DNA of 64,000 nt from Saprospiraceae bacterium (GCA_019187225.1 JABAQQ010000011.1:1-64000); one strand, 5' to 3'; shown: positions 35,261 through 44,477, counted from the first letter of the stretch. The notes: a model not told the origin generated them from the sequence alone. Translations and numbers: made by a program.

Positions 35261-36301
35261 ATGAATAAGGGTTTTGGACATTGGACTTTTGGACGATGGA
35301 CGTTGCACCTCGGCGGCGCTGTCATCAACGCAGCTCGAGGCATAGGGCATACCTTAGCGAACGATTTGATAAAAAATGCCAAACCCTGGCGTACAATTCT
35401 TATTGGCCTTTTTGCTGGTATAAGCGTCGGCTCACATGCCCAGGCCACGGCAGTACCTGACAGCAATTACGCTGAAACCGGCAATCCTTTTGTCATTCAT
35501 CTCATCGTACCCCAATCCGCCGGCCGACCCGGTCAAATTGATCTGACAGGGTGGGACAGCATCTTGCCCGAACAGAACATCCTTCACCAAACCGAATGGA
35601 CATCCGATGGCCAGGCCAACAGGAAAGACCTGACCCTCATATTCTTTGACACTGACACCATTACCCTGCCGCCGCTACCGGTGCATCTGAATGGCAAAGG
35701 CATCATCACGACCAATCCCCTGGATATTATCATCCTTCCCACCCCTTCGCCCGATGATTTGGTGGATATGCGCAGTATCAAGGACATCCGCCGCGAACCA
35801 GCCCAGTGGACGGATTATCTTCCATGGGCGTTGGCGGCTGGGGCACTCATTCTTCTTGTCCTGGTAACGGCCTGGCTGATCAAACGAGCCGAACGAAAAA
35901 AGAAGCAAGCCGCTCTGAGCCGCACGATAGGCTTGCCACCGCACGAACTGGCCTGGAAAAAATTGGATGTACTCGCGCAGAAACAATTGTGGGACAAAGG
36001 TTTGGTAAAAGAATACTGTGCTGAACTGACTTATATCATCCGGGAATATCTGGAAAAGCGTTACTTCGTACTTGCCCTGGAATCCACTTCGGAAGAAATT
36101 TTAAAATACCTGCAAAAGACCGATTTCCCCGGTAAGCTGCGACCCGGATTACAAGATCTTTTGACCAAAGCCGATCTCGTAAAATTCGCCAAAGCTATGC
36201 CCCCTGAAAATTTCAAGGAGGAATCCATGTCATTTGCCCGAAAAATAATTCTGGAAACAAAACCAGTTCCGGTTCCCAATCTCCAATCCCCTGTGCGATG
36301 A
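35261..36301 (+). CDS. BatD-like/DUF4381-type membrane protein
   Basis: 346 residues as read. A signal segment (TILIGLFAGISVGSHAQ, residues 45-61) is preceded by about 44 residues translated from GGACATTGGAC-type repeat DNA (GHWTFGRWTLH). The real start may therefore be later, although no ATG lies between. A periplasmic beta domain (65-180), one membrane helix (YLPWALAAGALILLVLVTAWLI) and a cytoplasmic helical domain (HELAWKKLDVLAQKQLW, AELTYIIREYLEKRYFV) follow. This is the Bat cluster layout for BatD or DUF4381 proteins. The end overlaps batA by 4 bp. Confidence 0.78.
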   Translation: MNKGFGHWTFGRWTLHLGGAVINAARGIGHTLANDLIKNAKPWRTILIGLFAGISVGSHAQATAVPDSNYAETGNPFVIHLIVPQSAGRPGQIDLTGWDSILPEQNILHQTEWTSDGQANRKDLTLIFFDTDTITLPPLPVHLNGKGIITTNPLDIIILPTPSPDDLVDMRSIKDIRREPAQWTDYLPWALAAGALILLVLVTAWLIKRAERKKKQAALSRTIGLPPHELAWKKLDVLAQKQLWDKGLVKEYCAELTYIIREYLEKRYFVLALESTSEEILKYLQKTDFPGKLRPGLQDLLTKADLVKFAKAMPPENFKEESMSFARKIILETKPVPVPNLQSPVR

Positions 36302-37290
36302 CCTTTGCTGCTCCCATTTGGCTCCTTTTATGGTTGCTCATCGGCGGCCTTTTCTGGCGCAATCGCCGCCGGGCCGGGCGTGGCATTGCATTGCGATTGC
36401 CCCAGGACAATGCTCTTTTCGGTGGATCAACCTGGAGAGCGAGGGCGCAGCGCCGGCTGGTACACCTGCGTTGGTTGGCCCTGGGACTGCTGGTATTGGC
36501 CATGGCCCGCCCCCAAAAAAAATGGGAACAGGAAAAAGTGAAAGCTGATGCAGTGGACATCGTGTTGGCGATTGACATTTCGCCGTCCATGCTCAGCAAG
36601 GACTTCGACCCCGATCGCCTCACTGTTGCCAAGCGTGTCGCCACTGCATTTGTAGAAAAGCGTCCCTACGACCGCCTCAGCCTTGTAGCTTTTTCTGCAG
36701 AGGCTTTTACCCAATGCCCGCTTACGACCGACCGTCAGGTGGTACAGGCTTTTATCCGCGAACTCCAGGTGGGGCGCCTCGAAGACGGCACCGCCATCGG
36801 CATGGGATTGGCGACGGCGGTGAACCGCCTGAAAGACAGCCCCTCGCGCAGTAAAGTGGTCATCCTGCTTACCGACGGTGAAAACAACTCCGGGTATATC
36901 TCGCCCATGCAGGCCGCAGAAATTGCCCACTCGCTGGATGTGCGGGTATATACTGTAGGCATCGGCACCGAAGGCATCGTGATGTCGCCCGCGCAACGCC
37001 TGCCCGACGGCTCCTATGCTTTCGCGCCGCGCCACATGACCTTCGACACGGATTTGCTGCGGCAGATCGCTCAATTGACCAACGGCAAATTTTACCGGGC
37101 CTATTCCGAGCAGGACCTGGAAGGCATTTACGACGAGATTGACCGGCTCGAAAAAACCAGGATAGAAGTGAGCACCGTGCGCCGAACGACCGACTATTTT
37201 CATTGGTTCATCAGTGCGGCGGTGGTGTTGCTGCTGCTGGAAATACTGGGAAGATGGTGGCTGTTAAGGACGGTAACGCCGGGATTTTAA
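36298..37290 (+). CDS. batA: VWA-domain membrane protein BatA
   Basis: 330 residues. N-terminal membrane segments (PIWLLLWLLIGGLFW and LALGLLVLAMARP) flank a short loop. The VWA domain has IVLAIDISPSMLSKD (MIDAS D-x-S-x-S), LTVAKRVATAFVEKRP and VVILLTDGENNSG, and a C-terminal membrane helix (WFISAAVVLLLLEILGRW). Bat proteins are linked to envelope stress tolerance in Bacteroides and Leptospira. The 4-bp overlap with the preceding gene shows operon structure. Confidence 0.92.
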   Translation: MTFAAPIWLLLWLLIGGLFWRNRRRAGRGIALRLPQDNALFGGSTWRARAQRRLVHLRWLALGLLVLAMARPQKKWEQEKVKADAVDIVLAIDISPSMLSKDFDPDRLTVAKRVATAFVEKRPYDRLSLVAFSAEAFTQCPLTTDRQVVQAFIRELQVGRLEDGTAIGMGLATAVNRLKDSPSRSKVVILLTDGENNSGYISPMQAAEIAHSLDVRVYTVGIGTEGIVMSPAQRLPDGSYAFAPRHMTFDTDLLRQIAQLTNGKFYRAYSEQDLEGIYDEIDRLEKTRIEVSTVRRTTDYFHWFISAAVVLLLLEILGRWWLLRTVTPGF

Positions 37291-37291
37291 A

Positions 37292-37299
37292 TATTTTTG
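37292..37299 (+). promoter_or_regulatory. Putative internal -7 box ahead of batB
   Basis: TATTTTTG fits TAnnTTTG directly after the batA stop. The nine heptamer repeats and the batB GTG follow, so the repeats would make up the leader of a batB transcript. Confidence 0.45.
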
Positions 37300-37302
37300 C
37301 CC

Positions 37303-37365
37303 AACCAACAACCAATAACCAACAACCAACAACCAACAACCAATAACCAATAACCAATAACCAAT
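37303..37365 (+). repeat. Nine tandem AACCAAY heptamers before batB
   Basis: AACCAAC and AACCAAT units follow each other nine times without interruption (order C, T, C, C, C, T, T, T, T). The stretch is free of G. AAC and then the GTG start of batB follow at 37369. Confidence 0.95.
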
Positions 37366-37368
37366 AAC

Positions 37369-38358
37369 GTGTTTCGCTACGAACATCCCGAACATCTCTG
37401 GCTTCTCGCCGCCCTACCTCTGCTGGCACTAGTGGTGGCGGTGTATTGGTTTTGGCGAAAAAATGCGTTGGCGCGATTGGGCAGTGTAGAGCGGGTAATG
37501 ACTGGGTTTTCAGAAGCAAAGTTTTGGTTGAAAAACGCGTTGCTCGCCCTCGGTCTGGCACTCCTTGCCATCGCCTGGGCCAACCCGCAGTTGGGCGCCA
37601 GGAAACAAACGGTCACCCAGGAAGCCTCCGACGTGTTCATCGCGCTGGATATTTCGCAAAGTATGCTGTGTCAGGATGTTGCGCCCAACCGCCTCGAACT
37701 GGCCAAAGCCTTTACCCAAAAACTGGTGCAAGCACTCGAAGGCGAACGCATCGGCCTTATTTTTTTTGCTGGCAATGCCTTTATGCAAATGCCACTCTCG
37801 ACCGATTATTCTTTTATTATACAAAGCATCCAAAGCGCGGCTCCCGATCTTATTACCGAACAAGGAACGGCCATTCCAGCAGCCATTGAGTTGGCGCAAC
37901 AGTCTTTTGGCTACGAACCCGGCGGGGGGCGTGCCGTTATCCTGATCACCGACGGCGAAGACCACGATGAGGGTGCGGTGGAAAAAGCGGACCGGGCGTT
38001 CGACGAAGGCATCGTCGTCTATGCGGTGGGCGCCGGTACCCTTGGAGGTGGTCCCATTCCATCGGACGGATTGGGTACTGCTCAATATAAACGCGACGAG
38101 GATGGAGAGATCGTGCGAACCCGGTTGAATGAAAATCTGCTGCGGCAAATCGCACTGAGCGGCGGGGGACGCAACTTCAATATTAGCCAAGGCGACGCAG
38201 CCGTATCCGCCCTTCGCCGGGAAGTGGACAACCTGCAAAAGCGGGAATTGGAAGTGCGTTCTTTTGCTGAATTCGAATCCTGGTATCAATGGTTTTTATT
38301 GCCTGCACTACTGCTGCTTTTGCTGGAGGTTTTGATTTCATTCAGAAAAAGAAATTGA
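37369..38358 (+). CDS. batB: VWA-domain membrane protein BatB
   Basis: 329 residues from a GTG that follows the heptamer repeats. N-terminal membrane helices (LWLLAALPLLALVVAVYWFW, LLALGLALLAIAWANP) precede a VWA domain with VFIALDISQSMLCQD (MIDAS), VQALEGERIGLIFFAG and AVILITDGEDHDEG. A C-terminal membrane helix (WFLLPALLLLLLEVLIS) ends the protein. It pairs with BatA in the same membrane complex by family knowledge. Confidence 0.92.
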   Translation: MFRYEHPEHLWLLAALPLLALVVAVYWFWRKNALARLGSVERVMTGFSEAKFWLKNALLALGLALLAIAWANPQLGARKQTVTQEASDVFIALDISQSMLCQDVAPNRLELAKAFTQKLVQALEGERIGLIFFAGNAFMQMPLSTDYSFIIQSIQSAAPDLITEQGTAIPAAIELAQQSFGYEPGGGRAVILITDGEDHDEGAVEKADRAFDEGIVVYAVGAGTLGGGPIPSDGLGTAQYKRDEDGEIVRTRLNENLLRQIALSGGGRNFNISQGDAAVSALRREVDNLQKRELEVRSFAEFESWYQWFLLPALLLLLLEVLISFRKRN

Positions 38359-38365
38359 TCGTCAG

Positions 38366-39181
38366 ATGATTGGGAAATTAATGCGTATCCACTCTTTTTC
38401 CGGAGCCCATGGCGGCCTGGGTCGTATAAATTCAAAGGAAAGGCCGGTAAAGGGTTTGATCCTCCTGTTCATCGTCTTTTCCGGCATCTCCCTTTCCGCA
38501 CAATCGTCGCATAAGAAGCTGCGCAAAGGCGATGAACTTTACGATTTGGAACATTACAAAGAAGCCGAGCAACAGTACCGGGAGGCTGCTGATCTGAAAT
38601 ACGGCGATCCTGTTGCCCAATATAACCTTGGCAATGCCCTCTACCAGCAGGGCCATTGGGAGACTGCTGCTACCCGGTTTGAACAGGCTGCACGCTCCGC
38701 ACCCGACGCCACTTTTAAGGCGGATGCGCTGCACAATCTTGGCAATGCGCAATTGAAGCAACATAAATTCAAAGAAGCGGTAGAAGCTTATGAAAACAGC
38801 CTGCGGCTCCGGCCCGGCGATGCCGAGACGAAGCAAAATTTACAGATGGCCAAAAAGAAACTGAAAGAAGAGCAGCAACGCCAGCAACAGGAACAACAAA
38901 ATAAAAATCAACAGCAGCAGGACCAACAGCAATCGCCACAAAATCCTCAGGAGCAGCAACAGCAGGAGCAGCAACAAAAACAACAAAACCAACCGCAACA
39001 ACCCGATCAGGGTCAACCGCAACAGGAACCACAACCAGCCAACCAGCAACAAAAATTAAAAAAAGAAGAAGCCCGGCGGCTGCTTGAAACGGCCATTGGC
39101 CCGGAAGACCAGAAGAATGCCCGCAAGTATCGCGAACAGCGGCAACAACCAAAGCCCAGTGGAAAAGAAAAAGACTGGTGA
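38366..39181 (+). CDS. TPR protein BatC-like with Gln-rich tail
   Basis: 271 residues. A membrane or signal segment (KGLILLFIVFSGISLSAQ, residues 29-46) is followed by two to three TPR units (YDLEHYKEAEQQYREAADL, VAQYNLGNALYQQGHWETAA, HNLGNAQLKQHKFKEAVEAY). Residues 170-235 are almost only Gln, Pro and Glu. The tail has KKEEARRLLETAIGPEDQ. This matches BatC or BatE of Bat operons. It is the last gene of the plus-strand cluster. Confidence 0.85.
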   Translation: MIGKLMRIHSFSGAHGGLGRINSKERPVKGLILLFIVFSGISLSAQSSHKKLRKGDELYDLEHYKEAEQQYREAADLKYGDPVAQYNLGNALYQQGHWETAATRFEQAARSAPDATFKADALHNLGNAQLKQHKFKEAVEAYENSLRLRPGDAETKQNLQMAKKKLKEEQQRQQQEQQNKNQQQQDQQQSPQNPQEQQQQEQQQKQQNQPQQPDQGQPQQEPQPANQQQKLKKEEARRLLETAIGPEDQKNARKYREQRQQPKPSGKEKDW

Positions 39182-39201
39182 AATTATCGGGACGCGTTCA
39201 C

Positions 39202-40086
39202 CTACTTCCGTCTCGCAACGCGAAATCCCACACTGCTATCGCGAAAGTCAGGATAACGGCTGCTACGGTTGGTAATCCTGAGATGTTTGCCGCTGTTGTT
39301 CCACGAACCGCCCCGCAGGACGCGGGTTTCGCCGGAAGCAGGCCCGGAAGGGTCTTGGGTATTGCGGCTTTTGGAATAGTAATTTTTGTCGTACCAATCG
39401 TGACACCATTCCCATACATTTCCGCTCAGATCAAAAATCCCAGTTGCGTTCGGGCGTTTTCCGGCAACGGAATGAGGATGTCCCCCTGCATTTCCCGAGT
39501 ACCAGGCAAGGGCGCCAAATGAACCGGAACCGGCGTATTTTTTACGCCTGACCGCTGTTCCTTCTGCAGCAGCATATTCCCACTCCGCTTCTGTCGGCAA
39601 CCGGTAACCTTTGGCAGTCAGGTCAACATAGGTGGTATCTCCCTGATGGTCATACACTTTTTGCAAGCCAGCCAATTCACTGAGCCAATTGCAGTATTGC
39701 GTCGCATCGTTCCAACTGACATGCAGCACCGGGTAATCGCCCTGTTCGGGCGACCTCAACCGCCCCCGCTCGTCGTATCGCCAGCAGATGCTATCCGATT
39801 TGTGCCAGCCAAGGCTGTCCCACACGTAGCTACCCTCGCCCAATTCAGCGTCGGTACGGTAGCCCGTCGCAACTGCGAAAGATTTGAATTGTGCCAGCGT
39901 CGTTTCGGTTTTGGCGATATAAAAATCGCTGATCAGAACAACGTGAACTGGCTTTTCGTCTGCGTCACCGGTGCTATCGCCTAAAAAACAGGAGCCGCCC
40001 GGTATAAAAATCATTTCAGGTTGACTACCGGCGGGTACAAAGCCGCAGCATAGAGCGATCAGAAGGAAAAAATAGCATCCTTTCAT
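39202..40086 (-). CDS. Formylglycine-generating-enzyme (SUMF1)-like secreted protein
   Basis: 294 residues from MKGCYFFLLIALCCGFVPAG, a signal peptide. The domain has EMIFIPGGSCFLGDSTGDAD, ISDFYIAKTETTLAQF, YPVLHVSWNDATQYCNWLS, YRLPTEAEWEYAAA, GIFDLSGNVWEWCHDWYD and VLRGGSW, the FGE-sulfatase fold. Many relatives in Bacteroidota are not sulfatase activators, and no sulfatase is nearby. It sits between the two converging MoxR/DUF58 units. The frame is open for 100 codons upstream but is not protein-like there. Confidence 0.88.
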   Translation of the reverse strand: MKGCYFFLLIALCCGFVPAGSQPEMIFIPGGSCFLGDSTGDADEKPVHVVLISDFYIAKTETTLAQFKSFAVATGYRTDAELGEGSYVWDSLGWHKSDSICWRYDERGRLRSPEQGDYPVLHVSWNDATQYCNWLSELAGLQKVYDHQGDTTYVDLTAKGYRLPTEAEWEYAAAEGTAVRRKKYAGSGSFGALAWYSGNAGGHPHSVAGKRPNATGIFDLSGNVWEWCHDWYDKNYYSKSRNTQDPSGPASGETRVLRGGSWNNSGKHLRITNRSSRYPDFRDSSVGFRVARRK

Positions 40087-40103
40087 TTTAAAAAAATGTG
40101 TCG

Positions 40104-40988
40104 TCACCCGTGCGCCACCACTTTCGAGCGGCGGGAGAAGAACTGCAACAACGCCTGGATATAAGGCTGGTCGGTTGCGAGGCTCAGAAAATCCGCTCCG
40201 GCACGGCGGAAAATATTTTGAGTAACCGCCAGGTGCGCATCGAAAGTCTGTGCGTATTGAAGCCGCAGGCGAAAACTGGTGGTATCTACCCAGATTTGAT
40301 CGCCCGTTTCGGCATCGGCGACGCGCAGGACGCCGACATCGGGCAAGCTGCGTTCGAGTGCATCCCAGACGTGTATGCCAATGCAATCGTGTTGCCGGGC
40401 CAATATCCGCAACGCCTTTTCGTATTTTTCATCCAAAAAGTCGGACAGGACAAAACACACGCTGCGCTTGCGCAAGGCGTTGTGTATGAATTGCAAAGCG
40501 CCTGCGATATCGGTGCCGCGTCCGGTCGGCCGCGCGCTGAGTATCTCCCGGATGATGCGCAGAATATGTTGTTTGCCTTTTTGAGGCGGTATGAACAATT
40601 CGATGTGGTCGGAAAAAAGCATCACACCCACTTTGTCGTTGTTGGCTATGGCTGAAAATGCGAGCACAGCGCACAGTTCGGTCAGGTATTCTTCCTTGAA
40701 TTGGGTATGACTCCCAAAAACAGCCGAACCGCTGATGTCCACCAGCAACATCACGATGTTTTCGCGCTCTTCTTCAAACACCTTAATAAAAGCTTCACCC
40801 GTACGGGCGGTTACGTTCCAGTCTATGGCCCGCACGTCGTCGCCGGGTTGATATTGCCGCACTTCGCTGAACGACATACCCCGCCCTTTGAATGCGCTGT
40901 GGTAGCCTCCCGTAAACAAGTGACTGCTCAGGCCCCGGGCTTTGATCTCTATCTTGCGGACTTTTTTAAGGAGGTCGGAGGTGTGCAT
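40104..40988 (-). CDS. DUF58 domain protein (second copy)
   Basis: 294 residues. The N-terminal half (HLFTGGYHSAFKGRGMSFSE, YQPGDDVRAIDWNVTA) is nearly identical to the copy at 34376. The VWA-like part has MLLVDISGSAVFGSHTQF and VCFVLSDFLDEKYEKAL. It is 16 bp downstream of the second moxR on the minus strand, forming a MoxR-DUF58 unit. The FGE-like gene follows 17 bp downstream and may be cotranscribed. Confidence 0.93.
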   Translation of the reverse strand: MHTSDLLKKVRKIEIKARGLSSHLFTGGYHSAFKGRGMSFSEVRQYQPGDDVRAIDWNVTARTGEAFIKVFEEERENIVMLLVDISGSAVFGSHTQFKEEYLTELCAVLAFSAIANNDKVGVMLFSDHIELFIPPQKGKQHILRIIREILSARPTGRGTDIAGALQFIHNALRKRSVCFVLSDFLDEKYEKALRILARQHDCIGIHVWDALERSLPDVGVLRVADAETGDQIWVDTTSFRLRLQYAQTFDAHLAVTQNIFRRAGADFLSLATDQPYIQALLQFFSRRSKVVAHG

Positions 40989-41004
40989 GCTAAAAGTTAC
41001 GGGT

Positions 41005-42000
41005 TTACGGAATCACGATGGTTCCCAGAATTTTTCCGATAATATCCTCCTGCGTGATGTTCTCTGCCTGCGCTTCATATGTCAGGCCGATGCGGTGGCG
41101 CAACACGTCGGCGCAAATGGACCGCACATCGTCGGGTGTCACATAGCTGCGGCGGTCGAGAAATGCCATGGCGCGGGCAGCACGGGCCAGCGAAAGACTG
41201 GCCCTGGGAGAAGCGCCATAACTGATAAGCGGCGCCAGGTTCTGCAATCCAAACTGGTCGGCATTGCGTGTCGCGAACACGATGTCGAGGATATATTGTT
41301 CGATCTTTTCGCTCAAATAAATTCTGGTCACCGCCTGCCGGGCACGCAGCAGGGTTTCTACCGACACTACTTTCTGGACGACTGTTTCTTCCTCATTCAG
41401 GAAACGGCGCATGATACCGCGCTCTTCTTCCTGCGAAGGGTACCCGATCTTTACTTTCAGCAGAAAACGGTCCACCTGCGCTTCGGGCAGCGGATAGGTG
41501 CCTTCCTGTTCAATGGGGTTTTGGGTGGCGAGTACAAGGAACGGTTCTTCGAGGCGGAAGGTCTCATTGCCGATGGTCACCTGGCGCTCCTGCATGGCTT
41601 CGAGCAAGGCACTTTGCACTTTTGCCGGGGCTCGGTTGATCTCGTCGGCCAAAACGAAGTTGGCAAAAATTGGTCCTTTGCGCACAGTGAATTCACCTTT
41701 GGCTGGATTGTAGATCTGCGTACCGATGACGTCGGCGGGCAACAGGTCGGGTGTGAACTGGATACGCCTGAAGGTAGCATCCACCGCCTGGGCCAAAGTT
41801 TTGATAGCCAGCGTTTTTGCCAGTCCGGGCATGCCCTCCAGAAGGATATGACCTTTGGTGAGCAGACCGATGAGCAGGCGTTCGATCATGCCTTGCTGGC
41901 CGACAATGACTTTCGCGGTGGCGGCGGCGAGTGGTTCGAGAAAAGCGCTTTCCGATTGCACATACCGGCCCAGCGCTTCCATCTCCGTATGTTGACTCAT
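41005..42000 (-). CDS. MoxR-family AAA+ ATPase (second copy)
   Basis: 331 residues. Walker A is EGMPGLAKT, Walker B is VLADEINRAPAKVQSAL, and sensor 1 is LATQNPIEQEGTYPLPEAQVDRF. Long stretches are identical with the copy at 31814; the N-terminus and the C-terminal lid differ more. It is the first gene of the minus-strand unit with DUF58 and FGE-like genes. Confidence 0.93.
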   Translation of the reverse strand: MSQHTEMEALGRYVQSESAFLEPLAAATAKVIVGQQGMIERLLIGLLTKGHILLEGMPGLAKTLAIKTLAQAVDATFRRIQFTPDLLPADVIGTQIYNPAKGEFTVRKGPIFANFVLADEINRAPAKVQSALLEAMQERQVTIGNETFRLEEPFLVLATQNPIEQEGTYPLPEAQVDRFLLKVKIGYPSQEEERGIMRRFLNEEETVVQKVVSVETLLRARQAVTRIYLSEKIEQYILDIVFATRNADQFGLQNLAPLISYGASPRASLSLARAARAMAFLDRRSYVTPDDVRSICADVLRHRIGLTYEAQAENITQEDIIGKILGTIVIP

Positions 42001-42332
42001 GGGAAAATGGTGGATCTGAAAATTTGTGTTGCGCTAAGTAACGCAGAGGGGCCGGTTTTGGGGTACGGAGATGCAGTTTTTTTCAGAATAGTTATGAGGC
42101 CCGGGTTTGAGCATTGAAGATCAATCAAACCGGTTTAGGTATGCGGCACTTGAGAACACACCCGAAAAACGAGGCTGTCTCATCAGCCGGTGATTTGTTT
42201 ATATGGTGATTTGTTTATTTGAAAAGAACCCTGGTTATGAGGGTGTAACGCAATAACCAAATCCACAAATAAACGAATAAACAGCCTCACGAGACAGCCT
42301 CAAGCCCGCCCCAAATCTTCAAAAACCGACAC
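42001..42332. other. Intergenic region with inverted repeat, between moxR and aminopeptidase P
   Basis: About 330 bp. Its right half is the inverted repeat at 42171-42301. The left part holds the A/C-rich (sense) leader of the second moxR. No gene was seen. Confidence 0.45.
42171..42301. repeat. Long imperfect inverted repeat
   Basis: GAGGCTGTCTC (42171-42181) pairs perfectly with GAGACAGCCTC (42291-42301). Inside, two copies of GGTGATTTGTTTAT face CAAATCCACAAATAAAC. The words are shared with the repeats near 34290 and 48932. There is no T run; it could be a processing or 3'-end structure of the aminopeptidase mRNA. Confidence 0.7.
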
Positions 42333-43634
42333 TTAATTCAATACCCCCGAATGCATCAGTTCTTCGATCTCTTCCGCTTCGATGGGAATATTGCCGAATA
42401 AGTCCACCGGTCCGTCGTCGGTGATGAGAATATCATTCTCGAGCCGGATGCCGAGGTTCTCATCCGGAATATAAATACCGGGCTCGCAGGTGAACACCAT
42501 ACCGGCGCGGAAGGGTTCGTAGCGGTGCATCAGGTCGTGTACATCCAGGCCGAGGTGATGGCTGGTGCCGTGCATGAAATACTTTTTATAGGCGGGTTTT
42601 TCTTTGTCCTGCTTTTCGATATCGTCGCGACTGATCAGTCCAAGGCCAAGCAACTCACTTTCCATGAATTTACCCACTTCTTTATGGTATTCTTCGAGCG
42701 TGTTGCCCGGCACCAACATTGCCTTCGCTTCCTTCATCACCCGGTGTACGGCATTGTAGACGGCGCGCTGGCGGTCGGTAAATTGACCGTTCACGGGGAT
42801 GGAGCGTGTGAGATCGGCGTTGTAGTTGGCGTGTTCGCAACCAAAATCCATCAGCAATACGTCGCCGTCCTTGCATTGCTGGTTGTTTTCAATATAATGC
42901 AAAACGCAGGCGTTTTTACCGGAAGCGATGATCGGCGTGTAGGCATGGCCCGTGGTTCCGCGGCGAATGAATTCGTGGATGACCTCCGCTTCCACTTCGT
43001 ACTCCCAGGCACCCGGGCGCACGAATTCCAGCACCCGCCGGAAAGCATGGCCCGTCACATCAATACAATGCTGGATGGCTTCCACTTCCCAATGGCTTTT
43101 CACCGTCTGGAGTTTTTTCAGCACAGGCTGTGTGCGGTAGATCGCATGCGCCGGGTAGCGTTCGCGGATGTATTTTGCGTAGCGCAGATCGCGGGTTTCC
43201 ACTGGCGACAGGTAGCGGTCGTTTTCGTTGAGATTCAGGTAAATGCCTTCGGAGAGCAGGATCATTTCGTTCAAAACAGATTCTGCTTCATCGAGAAAAT
43301 ATACCTTTTCAATGCCCGAAACCTGTTTTGCTTCTTCTTTGGTATATTTGTGCCCCTCCCAGACGGCAAGGTGTTCGTTGGTGCGGCGAATGATCAGCAC
43401 CTCTTTGTGGCCTTCCCTCGGGCAGTCGGGGAACAACAACAACATGGACTCTTCCTGGTCAATGCCGCAGAGGTAGAACAAACCTGCATTCTGCCGGAAA
43501 GGGAAATACTGGTCGCCGGAGCGCGGCATCTGGTCGTTCGAGTTGAAAATGGCGACTGTGCCGGGCTTCATTTCGCGGGTAAAACGTTTGCGATTGTGTT
43601 GGAAAAGTTCGGGGCTGAGCGGCTTGTATTTCAT
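42333..43634 (-). CDS. pepP: Xaa-Pro aminopeptidase (aminopeptidase P, M24 family)
   Basis: 433 residues, usual for bacterial aminopeptidase P, which releases N-terminal residues ahead of proline. The N-terminal creatinase-like domain contains [20 protein letters not shown]. The pita-bread catalytic domain shows the metal ligands in [20 protein letters not shown] (two Asp), [13 protein letters not shown] (His), [11 protein letters not shown] (Glu) and [11 protein letters not shown] (Glu). Cytoplasmic. Confidence 0.94.
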   Translation of the reverse strand: MKYKPLSPELFQHNRKRFTREMKPGTVAIFNSNDQMPRSGDQYFPFRQNAGLFYLCGIDQEESMLLLFPDCPREGHKEVLIIRRTNEHLAVWEGHKYTKEEAKQVSGIEKVYFLDEAESVLNEMILLSEGIYLNLNENDRYLSPVETRDLRYAKYIRERYPAHAIYRTQPVLKKLQTVKSHWEVEAIQHCIDVTGHAFRRVLEFVRPGAWEYEVEAEVIHEFIRRGTTGHAYTPIIASGKNACVLHYIENNQQCKDGDVLLMDFGCEHANYNADLTRSIPVNGQFTDRQRAVYNAVHRVMKEAKAMLVPGNTLEEYHKEVGKFMESELLGLGLISRDDIEKQDKEKPAYKKYFMHGTSHHLGLDVHDLMHRYEPFRAGMVFTCEPGIYIPDENLGIRLENDILITDDGPVDLFGNIPIEAEEIEELMHSGVLN

Positions 43635-43853
43635 GCTTATTGATTATGATGAATGGCTGAGTGACGGTTGAAAAAACGCCGTATTCAAAATTTTACATCG
43701 CCGGCGCCTTTTCAGGGCGAAAGAATGAGACTTTCAATGAAATGTGCAAGTCATACCGGCTGTTAAAATTCATGTTTGTCAGGTCATAGCCAGGTAAATC
43801 CCCTGAAAAGCAATTTTTTTTGCCGTCAAAATTTTCCCCCACATCAAAAACAC

Positions 43854-43861
43854 TACTTTTG
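43854..43861 (+). promoter_or_regulatory. Putative -7 box of gcvH
   Basis: TACTTTTG matches TAnnTTTG 48 nt before the gcvH ATG. The leader after it (AACAAATCAACAATTCAAC and on) contains no G in its last 30 nt. Confidence 0.6.
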
Positions 43862-43909
43862 CCGCGTCCTATCGGCAAATTAACAAATCAACAATTCAAC
43901 ATTTAAAAA

Positions 43910-44305
43910 ATGAATTTCCCGAGCAATTACAGATACACGGAAGACCACGAATGGATCCACCTGGAAGGCGGCAATGTGGCGCTGGTCGGCATCACCGATT
44001 TTGCCCAAAGCGAACTGGGCGAGTTGGTATATATCGAAGTCGAAACCGTCGGAGATGTGTTGAATGCCCACGACGTATTTGGCACGGTAGAGGCCGTCAA
44101 AACCACCAGCGACCTGTTCATGCCGGTCAAAGGAAAAGTAGTGGAATTCAACGCCGCGATTGACGATTCGCGGGGCGGCAATCCGGCCCTTATCAATGAA
44201 GATCCCAACGGCGAGGGCTGGATCATCAAAATAGAAGTGTCCAATCCTTCCGATCTCGACGCTTTGATGACTGCCGCTGAATATCAGAAACATATCGGGA
44301 AATAA
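43910..44305 (+). CDS. gcvH: Glycine cleavage system H protein
   Basis: 131 residues. Carries lipoyl-bound aminomethyl groups between GcvP, GcvT and the lipoamide dehydrogenase. The lipoyl-lysine is Lys64 in GTVEAVKTTSDLF. Typical stretches are YTEDHEWIHLEG, VGITDFAQSELGELVYIE and NEDPNGEGWIIKIE. gcvP and gcvT are elsewhere. Confidence 0.97.
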   Translation: MNFPSNYRYTEDHEWIHLEGGNVALVGITDFAQSELGELVYIEVETVGDVLNAHDVFGTVEAVKTTSDLFMPVKGKVVEFNAAIDDSRGGNPALINEDPNGEGWIIKIEVSNPSDLDALMTAAEYQKHIGK

Positions 44306-44469
44306 ATTTCAAAGCCCGTACATTCCAGGGATTGTCATCGTCAGGAATGTATCATTGCCTTTAACGCCGGTTTTCGTTTACTTTTGTGACGAAAACCGGC
44401 GTATTCGTTTAAAAAAACCACTAATTTCGCATAACCATAACTTAATCCTGCCAAAACCCGCCGTCTCGG

Positions 44470-44477
44470 TACTTTTG
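44470..44477 (+). promoter_or_regulatory. Putative -7 box of the glycosyltransferase gene
   Basis: TACTTTTG lies 18 nt before the ATG at 44496. A second identical box is at 44379-44386. The position supports the ATG at 44496 over the longer frame from 44355. Confidence 0.5.

Noticed and set aside
37303-37365. CRISPR-like array at the heptamer and octamer repeats (also 56511-56574)
   Set aside because: Units are 7 or 8 bp without spacers, and there are no cas genes.
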